21,250 nucleotides of DNA from JAKANM01 sp964356495 (lineage in GTDB: Bacteria > Patescibacteriota > Patescibacteriia > Magasanikbacterales > GWA2-37-8): positions 1 to 21,250 of the forward strand of contig CAYHHR010000014.1 in the NCBI GenBank assembly GCA_964356495.1, in the 5' to 3' direction. Below the pieces are notes generated by a model that saw only the letters and a program-made list of their open reading frames with translations, had not been told where the DNA came from and did not search any database. Position 1 is the first letter of the stretch. The number at the start of each line of letters is the position of its first letter. Below, piece by piece: positions 1-8,844 of this stretch. A program made the translations under genes and the position numbers.

Positions 1-3000
1 TCCACCCCAACTACAACAACATCGCCCTGCGCACCTCCACCGACGGCGGCCTGACCTGGGGGGCGCGGCGGGATGTGACGGCGAATACAACGGTAGATTC
101 TCTTAACCCCTCCCTTACTCTCGACTCCACAAATAATCTCTATGTGGCGTATTATTCCCTTGAATACAACGCCACCTACAACAACATCGCCCTGCGCACT
201 TCCACCGATGGCGGCGTTACCTGGGGCGCGCGTACCGATGTTACCGCCAATACAACTCTAAATTCATATTTTCCAGTCATCACTAGAAATGCCGCCAACA
301 ATTTTTTTATTCTCTATCAATCCAAGGAGTATTCTGGCGCGAATAATCTTGCCTTACGCGCTTCTAATATCAATAATTACGGCACGCGTAAGGATATTAC
401 TACGTATGGTATCTACGACGCCTATAATCCCAAAGTGGTGGTTCGCACCTCCACCGGCGCGCTCTATATGGCGTATTATTCCTATGAATATAGCGCCACT
501 TACTACAATATCGCCCTGCGTACCTCCACCGACGGCGGATTGACTTGGGGCGCGCGGAGGGATGTGACCGCGAATACGGCGGCGAATTCATACAGTCCGT
601 CTGTTGCAGTTGATTCTTCTGGAAAATTATACGTGTTATATTATTCTCTTGAATATAGTGCGAGCATATACAATATCGCCGCTCGCACCTCTACTGACGG
701 TGGATTGACGTGGGGAGCGAGGAGGGATGTGACGGCAAATAGTGTTCCGAATTCTTATAACCCCGTCATTGTTCTTTCTTCTACTGGCACTCCTTATGTT
801 GCATATTATTCTCATGAGTATATTTATTTTACATATGGAGCTCAAAATGCTTATGCGTGTGCTGTGCGTGTCTCTCCAGATGGTGGACTAACCTGGAGCG
901 CGAGGAGGGATGTGACTACGTATGGAAATCAAACTAATTCGTACGACCCTTCCCTCATCATTGATTCCTCGGGTATTTTTTATATATCTTATTATTCTGG
1001 TGAATATTCTCCTAGTTATTTTAATGTTGTCTTACGAACATCCTCAGATAATGGCGTAACATGGGGGGCAAGACGGGATGTGACTTCAAACACTAATGGC
1101 CACTCGTCGTTGACTCCTTTTCTTACCATAGATTCCTCCAATAATCTTTATGTTGCATATTATTCGCAGGAATATTCTACTAGTGACAGCATCAATAATA
1201 TTGCTCTCCGCACTTCCACCGATGGCGGGCTCACCTGGGGCGCGCGACGTGATCTAACGACGATGGTGGCTACTGGGTATAACAATGCTGTTATTACAGG
1301 TTTCATTATTGATTCGGCCGATAATCTTTTTGTATCATATTATTCCAATGAATATAATGGCTCTTCAAGTCAAATCAAAAACGTCGCCCTGCGCGCCTCC
1401 ACCGATGGCGGGCTGACTTGGAGCGCGCGAAAAGATGTGACGGCGAGCGCCACCGCGAGTTCATACTATGCCTCTATCGCCATAAATTCTTCCAACAATA
1501 CTATGTATGTTGGGTATTACGGCGGAGAATATGACAGCGGCACGAATAATATCGCCGTCCGAACAACTACTATCACCGGTTTTGTGTCCTCCGGCAACCT
1601 CGTCTCTATTCCCTTTGACTCCAGCGATTCCATGAACGCCATCGGCGAGGTGGACTGGAATGAGGGAACATTGCCCGCCGGCACCGCCGTCACGGTTTCT
1701 CTGCGCACCGCCGCTACTTCGGGCGGACTCACTTCCGAGCCCTGGACCGACTTCACCAACGCGACGAGCGGTTGTACCAAGACCGGCGGCTCGGTGGTCT
1801 GCGGCCCGGCAGCCATTCCGGCTTCAATGACCGACACCGTCAATGATCAATGGTGGCAATACAAAGTTGGTTTGTCCGGCGGAGTTGGTACACCTACGAT
1901 CGTCTCCACCACAGTCAAATATGTTGTTAACGCCGCCCCGACCGCGCGCGTCACCACCTCGACCCAAAACAGCGACGGCACCGTCACTATAAGTTATGAA
2001 ATGAAAGATATCGACTCCGAAACTAACACCGGCAGTATCAATTTACTCACGCCTTCATTCAAATATTGCGTCAACGGTGGCGGTACCTGTAATACTCTCA
2101 CCGCTCTATCCGCCGGGGCTACCTCTTCACAAACCATCGCGCAATCAGTTTCCAGCACTTTCACTGTGACCTGGACACCGACTAGTGAAAGTTTTTCAAA
2201 TAATATTTACGATGCCACTGCCGTCATCGTGGTTCGGGCCGATGATCTGCAGGGAGCCAATCGTTATGGTTATTCAACTTCCACCGCTTTTGCCCTCGAC
2301 ACCAAAGTCCCGTCTGGCTCGGTAATCGTGGTCGAGGCTTCCTCCACCCATGCGCTTCTCACCCTCTCGGCCTATGATGATTCTTCGCCGGTAACCGTCC
2401 GTTACGCCACCTCGACCGGCGCTCTCGCTGTCGCGGCGTATCAGGCTTTCACCACCCCGACGAGCACCAAGACGTTTACCATCACTGACCCTTCCACGAT
2501 TTACGCTCAATTCAAAGATTCAAAGAGCAACGTCTCCTCGGCCGTCAGCGTTACCGTTCCGAGCACGCCGACCAACGTGATGATCCAGGATATTTCGAAT
2601 GTGATGGTAACCCCGGCCGAATACCGCCTTTTCCTCGCCTGGAAGGTGGTGTCCGCTCCCGCTCAGGGCAGTTTTAGTTCATACAAACTCTATCGTTCCA
2701 CTGATCAGACCAACTGGACGCTGATCAAAACCGAAACCAACATCAACACCAATTATTATACCGACGCTACCGCTTCCGCCAGCGTTTTGGTTTATTACAA
2801 GCTTACCTCAGATGATTCCCTTGGCAATGTTTCGTTCAGTTCCGGTCAGGTCAACGGGAGAGCCAACGGCATCCAGGACGCCGGCGAAGGTGGCGGCGGC
2901 ACAGCTTCACCTCCTACTATCACCAGCGTCGCGACATCGAGTGTCGACGCCTCGAACGCCGTCATCTCTTGGGACACGGCCGTCGGTCAGTTATCAAATT

Positions 3001-5885
3001 CCACCGTCGGTTACTCCACCGTCTCCGGGACCTTTTCAAATCAGGTAGTAGTGTCGAGCTATCTCGACCGCGCCACCGGCATCGGCAATCACCAGGTCTA
3101 CCTCTCCGGACTAACCCCCAACACCACTTACTACTTTGCTGTCAGTTCCACCAACTCCAACGGCAATTCCTCGGTTGATAAGAACGGCGGCGCGGGATAT
3201 ATTTTTACCACCACCGATGGTCCTTTGATTTCTCCCGGTCCCTCGATCTCAAGCGTTTCAAACGGTACCGCCGTCATCACCTGGGGTACCAATACTACCG
3301 CCAATTCCACTGTTTTCTATTCGCTCAACACCTCTTTCGCCTCGTCCTCCACCACCGATAACGCCTCGGTCACCTCACACTCCGTCAGCCTCTCCGGCCT
3401 CGCCACCAGCACCAAGTACTATTTCTACGTCCGTTCGATTGACGGCTCGAGTAATGTCAACACCGACAGAAACGTCGTTTCCGGCATGCCGAATTACTAC
3501 AGTTTCAATACCACCAACGACGTCACCGCCCCGACCTTCTCCGGTTTCTCCGCCTCGGTCAACACCACCTCGGCCAGCGTGATTTGGACCACCAACGAAT
3601 TATCCGATTCCCAGATCCAATACGGCACCTCCACCGCCTATAGCAGTTCCACCGCTTACGACAGCACCCTCACCGTTCAGCATAGCGCCAACCTCACCGG
3701 CCTCACCGCCGGCACGCTCTATCACTGGCGCGCTCTCTCGAGCGACACCAATGGCAACGCCGGCGTGTCGGGGGATCAGACCCTCACCACCCTCGCGGCC
3801 GCCGACACTATCCCGCCGGTCATCAGTTCCCTCGCCACTTCAAGTATCGCGCTCACTCAGGCGACCGTTTCTTGGAACACCAGCGAAAATACCAATGGCA
3901 CGGTAGATTTTGGCGCCACGAACGCCTACGGTTCTCTTATGGGCAGTCTCTATGATTTTACTTCCTCCAGTCACTCCATCACTCTTACCAGCCTGCTCCC
4001 ATATACCACCTACTATTTCAGAGCCAACTCCGCCGATCCGGCCGGTAACATGGTCTCCTCGACCGGGCAATTCACCACGGTCGCCGACACCACCCCACCC
4101 GTCATTACCGCGACGAGCACTCTCGTCAACGATACCGCCGCTTTCATCAACTGGAACACCAATGAGCTGGCCTATGGCTACGTGAACTATGGCCTCACCG
4201 CGGACAGCCTCACCAACCAGGTGGCTATCACCTCCACGACCAAAACATCGCACTCTCTTCCTCTCACCGGTTTATCGATTCTCACCCCTTACTATTATCA
4301 GATCGTCACTGCCGACCCCTCCGGAAATACCACTACTGCCAGCACCTACTCTTTCACCACGCTCGCCTCCGGGAGCCAGACGGTGACCGTGACCAGGATC
4401 ATCGACAACACCCAGCCAACCGACAAAATTCCTCCAACTGTTAGCAATCTTAGCGCCACCAATATCACGGCTTTTGGCGCCTCGATTACTTGGATTACGG
4501 ATGAAGACGGCAATTCTTTAATTAAATATGGCAGGACAGCGAGCTACGGTTCGCTCGCCGGGGACGAATCTACCTTTGGAACAAGCCATAGCATTCCACT
4601 CGTCAATCTAAATCCCGCCACCACTTATCACATCAAAGCGGTTTCATTTGATAGTAGTGGCAACATCGGCAGTTCCGTTGATCAGACTTTCACTACTCTT
4701 AATATTGACGGCACGGCCGTGACTCCGGTTGATAGCGCGGTGACGAGCCAGGATGAGATTGATAGGGCGAAAAATGAGTACTTGGTTGATGAATTAAAAA
4801 AGGCTCCGGTCAATCTTTTAATTAGTTTAATAAAGGCGTTAGCGGCAAATGATTCATTAAAAAATCTTCCGGAGGATGTTGCAATCAGCACCTTTGGCCA
4901 GGTTATCTCTCAGATAGGCCAAGCCCCCACCATCGTCGGCCTCCGCCCGACCGTCGAAGTCCACGGCACTGCCGCCACCGTCAAATGGAGCACCGACAAA
5001 AAGACCACTGGCATGGTATCGTTCGCCAGGGAGAAGGATTACCTCGCCGGCTCAGACCACCCATACTCCACCACCATCGTCGACGGCGATAAGATATCTA
5101 CCACTCACACCGTCGAACTGACTAGTCTCGAATCCGCCACCCGCTATCACTTCCAGGTTTCATCCAAGGGAGAGATTGGTCCTGAGGGCAAGAGCGCTGA
5201 TTACACCTTCGTGACCGAGGCTGTTCTCCCGAATATCGCCAATCTCAAAGTAGCCAGTATTAATGCAAATGAAGCTTTGATAACCTGGAGTACCAATGTC
5301 CCGACCGCTTCCACTCTCGAATATACCGATGTAAAAGCCCTGAAGACGCTTTCCGCCGGTGACCCGGCGTTATTCATCGCGCACGCGTTCCAACTTAAAA
5401 ATTTACAACCCGGCACCGCCTACTCGCTAATCGTCAGGGCGAAGAACGAATCCGGTCAGGAAGTAACCTCAGATCCAATCAGGTTTCAAACGACAGTCGA
5501 CAAAGAGCCGCCTGTCATCACCAACGTCGCCGCCAACTCAACTCTCTATGCCGGCGCTACCAGTAAAGTTCAGACCATAATTTCCTGGGACACTAACGAG
5601 CCGGCCATTACACAAGTATTTTATCAAGAGGGAGTTGTTGATGGCGCTAAAATTATGACCACCACTCCTGAAGCCGCCTATGCCCTGAAACACTTCGTCG
5701 TCCTCACCGCCTTCAAACCCGGCCTCGTCTACAAATACTGGATCGAGGCGACCGACCAAAGCGGCAACAAGTCGGAGTCCGACAAGATCACCACTCTCAC
5801 CCCGCTCGAAAAACAAACCATCATCGATATCATCGGCAACAACTTCCAGCAGGTGTTTGGGTGGACGAAGAATGTTGGATTCTAA
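1..5885 (+). CDS. Giant surface protein of Asp-box and fibronectin-III repeats (5' end outside window)
   Basis: The reading frame is open from the window edge (first full codon at 3), so the true start and any signal peptide lie upstream; about 1960 residues are visible. The first ~1500 nt encode tandem 54-61-residue units, each with a sialidase-type Asp box (S-x-D-x-G-x-T-W), which normally form beta-propeller blades. A linker of beta-rich segments follows (about 1580-2550). Then come about ten fibronectin-III-like domains (starting near 2570, 2915, 3235, 3525, 3810, 4088, 4425, 4920, 5222 and 5503). They carry the recurring W-x-T-x-E strand, an H-x-V-x-L-x-x-L-x-P-x-T-x-Y turn and a D-x-x-G-N loop. 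A helical insert near 4730-4915 separates domains 7 and 8. The protein ends in a short hydrophobic tail (IDIIGNNFQQVFGWTKNVGF) with no LPXTG motif. It is probably an exported adhesin or glycan-binding protein. No catalytic residues can be assigned, so enzymatic sialidase activity is not claimed. Confidence 0.88.
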   Translation, partial: HPNYNNIALRTSTDGGLTWGARRDVTANTTVDSLNPSLTLDSTNNLYVAYYSLEYNATYNNIALRTSTDGGVTWGARTDVTANTTLNSYFPVITRNAANNFFILYQSKEYSGANNLALRASNINNYGTRKDITTYGIYDAYNPKVVVRTSTGALYMAYYSYEYSATYYNIALRTSTDGGLTWGARRDVTANTAANSYSPSVAVDSSGKLYVLYYSLEYSASIYNIAARTSTDGGLTWGARRDVTANSVPNSYNPVIVLSSTGTPYVAYYSHEYIYFTYGAQNAYACAVRVSPDGGLTWSARRDVTTYGNQTNSYDPSLIIDSSGIFYISYYSGEYSPSYFNVVLRTSSDNGVTWGARRDVTSNTNGHSSLTPFLTIDSSNNLYVAYYSQEYSTSDSINNIALRTSTDGGLTWGARRDLTTMVATGYNNAVITGFIIDSADNLFVSYYSNEYNGSSSQIKNVALRASTDGGLTWSARKDVTASATASSYYASIAINSSNNTMYVGYYGGEYDSGTNNIAVRTTTITGFVSSGNLVSIPFDSSDSMNAIGEVDWNEGTLPAGTAVTVSLRTAATSGGLTSEPWTDFTNATSGCTKTGGSVVCGPAAIPASMTDTVNDQWWQYKVGLSGGVGTPTIVSTTVKYVVNAAPTARVTTSTQNSDGTVTISYEMKDIDSETNTGSINLLTPSFKYCVNGGGTCNTLTALSAGATSSQTIAQSVSSTFTVTWTPTSESFSNNIYDATAVIVVRADDLQGANRYGYSTSTAFALDTKVPSGSVIVVEASSTHALLTLSAYDDSSPVTVRYATSTGALAVAAYQAFTTPTSTKTFTITDPSTIYAQFKDSKSNVSSAVSVTVPSTPTNVMIQDISNVMVTPAEYRLFLAWKVVSAPAQGSFSSYKLYRSTDQTNWTLIKTETNINTNYYTDATASASVLVYYKLTSDDSLGNVSFSSGQVNGRANGIQDAGEGGGGTASPPTITSVATSSVDASNAVISWDTAVGQLSNSTVGYSTVSGTFSNQVVVSSYLDRATGIGNHQVYLSGLTPNTTYYFAVSSTNSNGNSSVDKNGGAGYIFTTTDGPLISPGPSISSVSNGTAVITWGTNTTANSTVFYSLNTSFASSSTTDNASVTSHSVSLSGLATSTKYYFYVRSIDGSSNVNTDRNVVSGMPNYYSFNTTNDVTAPTFSGFSASVNTTSASVIWTTNELSDSQIQYGTSTAYSSSTAYDSTLTVQHSANLTGLTAGTLYHWRALSSDTNGNAGVSGDQTLTTLAAADTIPPVISSLATSSIALTQATVSWNTSENTNGTVDFGATNAYGSLMGSLYDFTSSSHSITLTSLLPYTTYYFRANSADPAGNMVSSTGQFTTVADTTPPVITATSTLVNDTAAFINWNTNELAYGYVNYGLTADSLTNQVAITSTTKTSHSLPLTGLSILTPYYYQIVTADPSGNTTTASTYSFTTLASGSQTVTVTRIIDNTQPTDKIPPTVSNLSATNITAFGASITWITDEDGNSLIKYGRTASYGSLAGDESTFGTSHSIPLVNLNPATTYHIKAVSFDSSGNIGSSVDQTFTTLNIDGTAVTPVDSAVTSQDEIDRAKNEYLVDELKKAPVNLLISLIKALAANDSLKNLPEDVAISTFGQVISQIGQAPTIVGLRPTVEVHGTAATVKWSTDKKTTGMVSFAREKDYLAGSDHPYSTTIVDGDKISTTHTVELTSLESATRYHFQVSSKGEIGPEGKSADYTFVTEAVLPNIANLKVASINANEALITWSTNVPTASTLEYTDVKALKTLSAGDPALFIAHAFQLKNLQPGTAYSLIVRAKNESGQEVTSDPIRFQTTVDKEPPVITNVAANSTLYAGATSKVQTIISWDTNEPAITQVFYQEGVVDGAKIMTTTPEAAYALKHFVVLTAFKPGLVYKYWIEATDQSGNKSESDKITTLTPLEKQTIIDIIGNNFQQVFGWTKNVGF
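36..1421 (+). repeat. Tandem Asp-box (BNR-type) repeats within the surface protein gene
   Basis: Intact Asp boxes start at 36, 201, 525, 690, 873, 1041, 1215 and 1398. A degenerate unit lies near 363, where the box has decayed to residues NINNYGTRKD. Spacing is 162-183 nt. Each unit also has a V-A-Y-Y-S-x-E-Y strand and a W-(G/S)-A-R-R-D-V segment after the box. The DNA around several boxes is almost identical and GC-rich, while the spacers are diverged and AT-richer. The array continues past the left window edge. Confidence 0.9.
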
Positions 5886-5893
5886 ATACGAAG

Positions 5894-5920
5894 CCCGTCG
5901 CCAAAAGCGACGGGTTTTTT
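5894..5920 (+). terminator. Rho-independent terminator of the surface protein gene
   Basis: A perfect 8-bp stem (cccgtcgc at 5894-5901, gcgacggg at 5907-5914) encloses the 5-nt loop caaaa and is followed at once by six T residues. It begins 9 nt after the TAA stop. Confidence 0.93.
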
Positions 5921-5925
5921 GGCTT

Positions 5926-6043
5926 CTCTCCCTTTCCAAGGGAGAGTTAGAGAGGGTTTGCCGTCCTCTGAGCAAACGTGACATTGTCCACGAATCGCAA
6001 AGGAAGGCAAACCCCACCTAGCCTCCCCTTGGAAAGGGGAGGG
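5926..6043. mobile_element. MITE-like element with ~37-nt hairpin-bearing terminal inverted repeats
   Basis: The left arm (5926-5962) and right arm (6006-6043) are imperfect inverted copies of each other, both ending inward in GGTTTGCC or its complement. Each arm folds alone into a perfect 9-bp hairpin: ctctccctt/aagggagag around tcc (5926-5946), and cctcccctt/aaggggagg around gga (6022-6042). An inner GTTTGC/GCAAAC pair (5956-5961, 5972-5977) adds a nested stem. The 43-nt centre has no coding capacity. The size and structure fit a non-autonomous miniature element or a REP-type doublet, but no transposase is present and no target duplication is evident. Confidence 0.65.
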
Positions 6044-6059
6044 AGCGAGGACGCCGCCT

Positions 6060-6088
6060 CATACTTGGACAAGGGGGAGGGGTTTTTT
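6060..6088 (+). repeat. Decayed third copy of the hairpin repeat
   Basis: The sequence cttggacaagggggaggggt resembles the loop, right stem and G-rich tail of the left arm of the adjacent element, with the left stem half lost. Its T-run end supplies the start of the promoter at 6087. Confidence 0.4.
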
Positions 6089-6115
6089 GAGGGAATGACA
6101 GTTTTGTGATATAAT
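6087..6115 (+). promoter_or_regulatory. Promoter of the membrane protein-pilB unit
   Basis: TTGAGG (6087-6092) and a perfect TATAAT (6110-6115) are separated by 17 nt, and TGA before the -10 gives an extended -10. The predicted start is near 6122, about 22 nt before the ATG at 6144. No Shine-Dalgarno sequence is visible in that leader. Confidence 0.7.
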
Positions 6116-6143
6116 CAAATTGTAAACCTAGCCCAATATTTTT

Positions 6144-7097
6144 ATGCATGAGCCTAGTTATTCGAATGCCCTCAGGCGCGCTTTTGAGCTGGCGCGCCAC
6201 CACAAGACTCTTTGGGTTTTTGGTGTTCTTTCTTTGTTGCTCGGACAGATCGGGTGGAATAATTTTATCGGCGGGTTAGTATTTTTTTCTGAAAAACAGA
6301 CATTTTCGTCATATTTTTTTAGCCTGCCTTGGGTAGGAATTTTTCAAGGCACCAATTTTTTTTGGTCGCTCTGGCTGGTTGTTATCATGCTGGCGCTTTC
6401 GATTTTGGTAATTGCCCTCGCGGTTATTTCAGAGGGCGCGCTCATCGCCGCCGCGGTCAGTTGGTACAAAGGTGAAAAAAATATTAATTTGAAACGGGCT
6501 TGGCATCTTGGCGCTCGCCATTTCGTCAGGCTTCTGGCGTTGCATATTTCGAAAAAAGTCCTCTTGGTTCTGTTGCTTGTTGTCCTGAATTATTTGATCG
6601 TTTATTTGCAAGCGTTCGATATGATGTCGTCCACGTTGCTTCTTATTGTTGTCTTATCGGTTGGATTGTTCCTCGCATTGATGATTGCGACGGTCGGCAT
6701 TTTTGCCGCCGGTTATATTATCGAGGGTGAACTGCCGGTGCTTGAGGCGATTAAGAAGGGCGCCGCCTTATTTTCCGAACACGTGTTGGTTTCCCTAGAG
6801 GTCAGTCTTATCTTGCTGGTGATTCAAATTTTCGTGGTGTTGTTATTTATTTTTTCCACCACGTGGTTCCTTTTGCCTTTTGTCGCCTTCTCTCTGCTCG
6901 GCGGTCTGACCGGCTCGACACTCCTCATTATGGCGGGGCTGTTTTTATCGGTAGTGTTATTTATTTCCTTTGCCGCTTTAATTGGAGGACTTCTGAACGT
7001 TTTTTCGGTTGCGACCTGGATGTACCTATTCATGAAAATGCATCATGAAGGAGTTAAGAGCCGAATTCTCCACTTTCTCAATAATAAACTAAGTTAG
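6144..7097 (+). CDS. Polytopic integral membrane protein of unknown function
   Basis: The protein has 317 residues and about six hydrophobic segments (near 22-38, 73-98, 128-150, 157-190, 213-240 and 262-290). Short basic stretches lie between them (H-H-K near 19-21, K-R near 118-119, K-K near 136-137). The soluble N-terminus starts S-Y-S-N-A-L-R-R-A-F-E-L-A-R, a pattern I associate with uncharacterised CPR membrane proteins. No catalytic motif is seen. The ATG at 6144 is the first start after the promoter. The gene ends in TAG 2 nt before the pilus-type ATPase, so the two are almost certainly co-transcribed. It could be an accessory inner-membrane component for that ATPase, but it does not resemble PilC/GspF in any motif I can point to. 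Confidence 0.85.
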   Translation: MHEPSYSNALRRAFELARHHKTLWVFGVLSLLLGQIGWNNFIGGLVFFSEKQTFSSYFFSLPWVGIFQGTNFFWSLWLVVIMLALSILVIALAVISEGALIAAAVSWYKGEKNINLKRAWHLGARHFVRLLALHISKKVLLVLLLVVLNYLIVYLQAFDMMSSTLLLIVVLSVGLFLALMIATVGIFAAGYIIEGELPVLEAIKKGAALFSEHVLVSLEVSLILLVIQIFVVLLFIFSTTWFLLPFVAFSLLGGLTGSTLLIMAGLFLSVVLFISFAALIGGLLNVFSVATWMYLFMKMHHEGVKSRILHFLNNKLS

Positions 7098-7099
7098 TT

Positions 7100-8806
7100 A
7101 TGCCGTCAGGATTTCCATCCATCAGCGATATACTGCCTCCCGATAAGAAACCCGGCAAGAAAGCCGCTCCGGTTCAGGCGGCATTTTCGGAAAAGATGGA
7201 TCAAATTAAAATTAAGGAACGCGAGGCGGAGACCGCGAAAGACGCGGATCTTCTTGGAATCCCATATATTAATTTGAGCGATTTTCCGATAACTTCCGAA
7301 GCGATGAAGACTTTGCCTGAGAATGAAGCTCGTGAGCGTCAAATTGTTTGTTTTTATTTTTCCGGCAATGATTCGCGCGTCGGCGTGGTGGCAGTAAAGC
7401 CGGAGAATGCGGAATTCATCGCGCAGTTCGGCGAAAGGACGCGCACTAGTCCCAAAGTTTATCTGATCTCCCCTCATAGCCTGGAACATGTTTTGAAATT
7501 GTATTCGACACTTTCGATCGTGAAAGCGGTTTCCAAGGATATCAATATCACCGATGAAGATATTAATCGTTTTGAACTCAATATTAATAATTTACAGAGT
7601 TTGCAAAGCGCGTTTAAAAATATTTCGATCAGCGATGTGTTGACGCTTGTTATTGCTTCCGCGTTGAAACTTAACGCTTCCGATGTGCACGTCGAGACGG
7701 AAGAAAATAAGATTTCGGTCCGTTACCGGATCGACGGCGTCTTGTACGACGTTGCTTCCTTGCCCAAGGAACAGTGGAAACAGTTTGTGTCCCGCATCAA
7801 GTTGCTCGCCGCTCTCAAGATCAATGTCACGGATCGGCCGCAGGATGGCCGCGTCACGCTTCAGCTTGCCAAGGACAATTTAGACGTTCGTGTTTCTACC
7901 ATGCCGACAGCTTATGGCGAAAGTATCGTTATGCGTATTTTACACAGCGGCTCCAAGGGCGTGACTTTCGATGAGCTCGGCCTTCGTGGTGATGTTTACG
8001 CGCGCTTGAAAAGAGAGATCGAAAGACCGAACGGCATGATCATTACGACCGGTCCGACGGGGTCGGGCAAGACGACCAGTCTCTATGCCATTCTCCGCAC
8101 CTTGAACAAGCCTGGCGTTAAAATTATCACGCTTGAAGATCCGATTGAAATTAAAATGGAAGGACTCAACCAAAGCCAGGTTGATCCGAGTCATGATTAT
8201 ACTTTCGCGAAGGGTCTCCGAAGTTTGCTTCGCCAGGATCCGGATATTTGCATGGTCGGTGAAATTCGCGATCTCGAGACCGCGGACATCGCTATTCAGG
8301 CCGCGCTTACGGGTCACTTGATGCTTTCGACTATCCACACCAATAGCGCGTCCGGCGCGATACCGCGTCTGCTCTCGATGGGGGTCAAGCCTTTTCTGCT
8401 CGCGCCTTCCTTAAATTCAATTATTGGTCAGAGGTTGGTTCGGCGTATTTGCTCATTTTGTATTGAGGATGATGTTGTCGCTCCCGAGAAAATGGAACGG
8501 GTAATGCAAGTGTTGAGTTCGCTTCCGCCGGCAGAGAAAAAAAATGTTGATTTAGCAAATTTACATTTTTATCGAAGTAAGGGCTGTGACAAATGCAGCG
8601 GCCTCGGGTATAGGGGGCGGGTTGGTATTTATGAGATATTTATCATGAGCAAGGAAATAGAGACCGTTATTTTAAGTGACCAGGTTTCGGAATTTGCAAT
8701 TCAGGATTTGGCCGTTAAGAATGGAATGGTTACGATGGCTCAGGACGGCATACTTAAAGCGCTTGATAAAATCACGACGGTGGACGAGGTGTTCAGGGTT
8801 ACTTAA
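7100..8806 (+). CDS. pilB: PilB/GspE-family type IV pilus assembly ATPase
   Basis: This 568-residue secretion ATPase powers pilin polymerisation at the inner membrane. The N-terminal part (about 45-130) looks like a diverged GspE-N/MshEN domain (L-G-I-P-Y-I-N-L, V-G-V-V-A-V-K-P). The ATPase core has Walker A GPTGSGKT (318-325), the Asp box LEDPIE (345-350), Walker B in DPDICMVGEIRD with Glu388, and the His box GHLMLSTIHT (from 405). The zinc-binding tetracysteine motif of PilB/GspE is complete: Cys451 and Cys454 with Cys496 and Cys499. The length is normal for the family and all catalytic elements are intact. No pilC, pilT, prepilin peptidase or pilin gene lies nearby, so partners must be encoded elsewhere. 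The start has no Shine-Dalgarno sequence and sits 2 nt after the preceding gene. Confidence 0.96.
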   Translation: MPSGFPSISDILPPDKKPGKKAAPVQAAFSEKMDQIKIKEREAETAKDADLLGIPYINLSDFPITSEAMKTLPENEARERQIVCFYFSGNDSRVGVVAVKPENAEFIAQFGERTRTSPKVYLISPHSLEHVLKLYSTLSIVKAVSKDINITDEDINRFELNINNLQSLQSAFKNISISDVLTLVIASALKLNASDVHVETEENKISVRYRIDGVLYDVASLPKEQWKQFVSRIKLLAALKINVTDRPQDGRVTLQLAKDNLDVRVSTMPTAYGESIVMRILHSGSKGVTFDELGLRGDVYARLKREIERPNGMIITTGPTGSGKTTSLYAILRTLNKPGVKIITLEDPIEIKMEGLNQSQVDPSHDYTFAKGLRSLLRQDPDICMVGEIRDLETADIAIQAALTGHLMLSTIHTNSASGAIPRLLSMGVKPFLLAPSLNSIIGQRLVRRICSFCIEDDVVAPEKMERVMQVLSSLPPAEKKNVDLANLHFYRSKGCDKCSGLGYRGRVGIYEIFIMSKEIETVILSDQVSEFAIQDLAVKNGMVTMAQDGILKALDKITTVDEVFRVT

Positions 8807-8820
8807 AATTGTGGTATAAT
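8792..8820 (+). promoter_or_regulatory. Promoter overlapping the 3' end of pilB
   Basis: TATAAT (8815-8820) preceded by TGG makes an extended -10. TTCAGG (8792-8797), 17 nt upstream inside the last pilB codons, is a weak -35. The predicted start is near 8827, upstream of the ATG at 8845. Confidence 0.6.
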
Positions 8821-8844
8821 AGACGTGGTAATTTCATTTCACTT

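Noticed and set aside
36..1421. Regularly spaced repeats as a CRISPR array
   Set aside because: The 162-183-nt periodicity is the protein repeat of an open reading frame, and the repeats are not short direct repeats with unique spacers.
3840..4253. Minus-strand frame of 137 codons within the surface protein gene
   Set aside because: It lies wholly opposite clear fibronectin-III coding sequence and has a Gly/Arg/Val-rich shadow composition.
8809..8844. TTG at 8809 as start of the baseplate-J-like gene
   Set aside because: The TATAAT box (8815-8820) lies inside this extension, and the added residues are unlike the family N-terminus.
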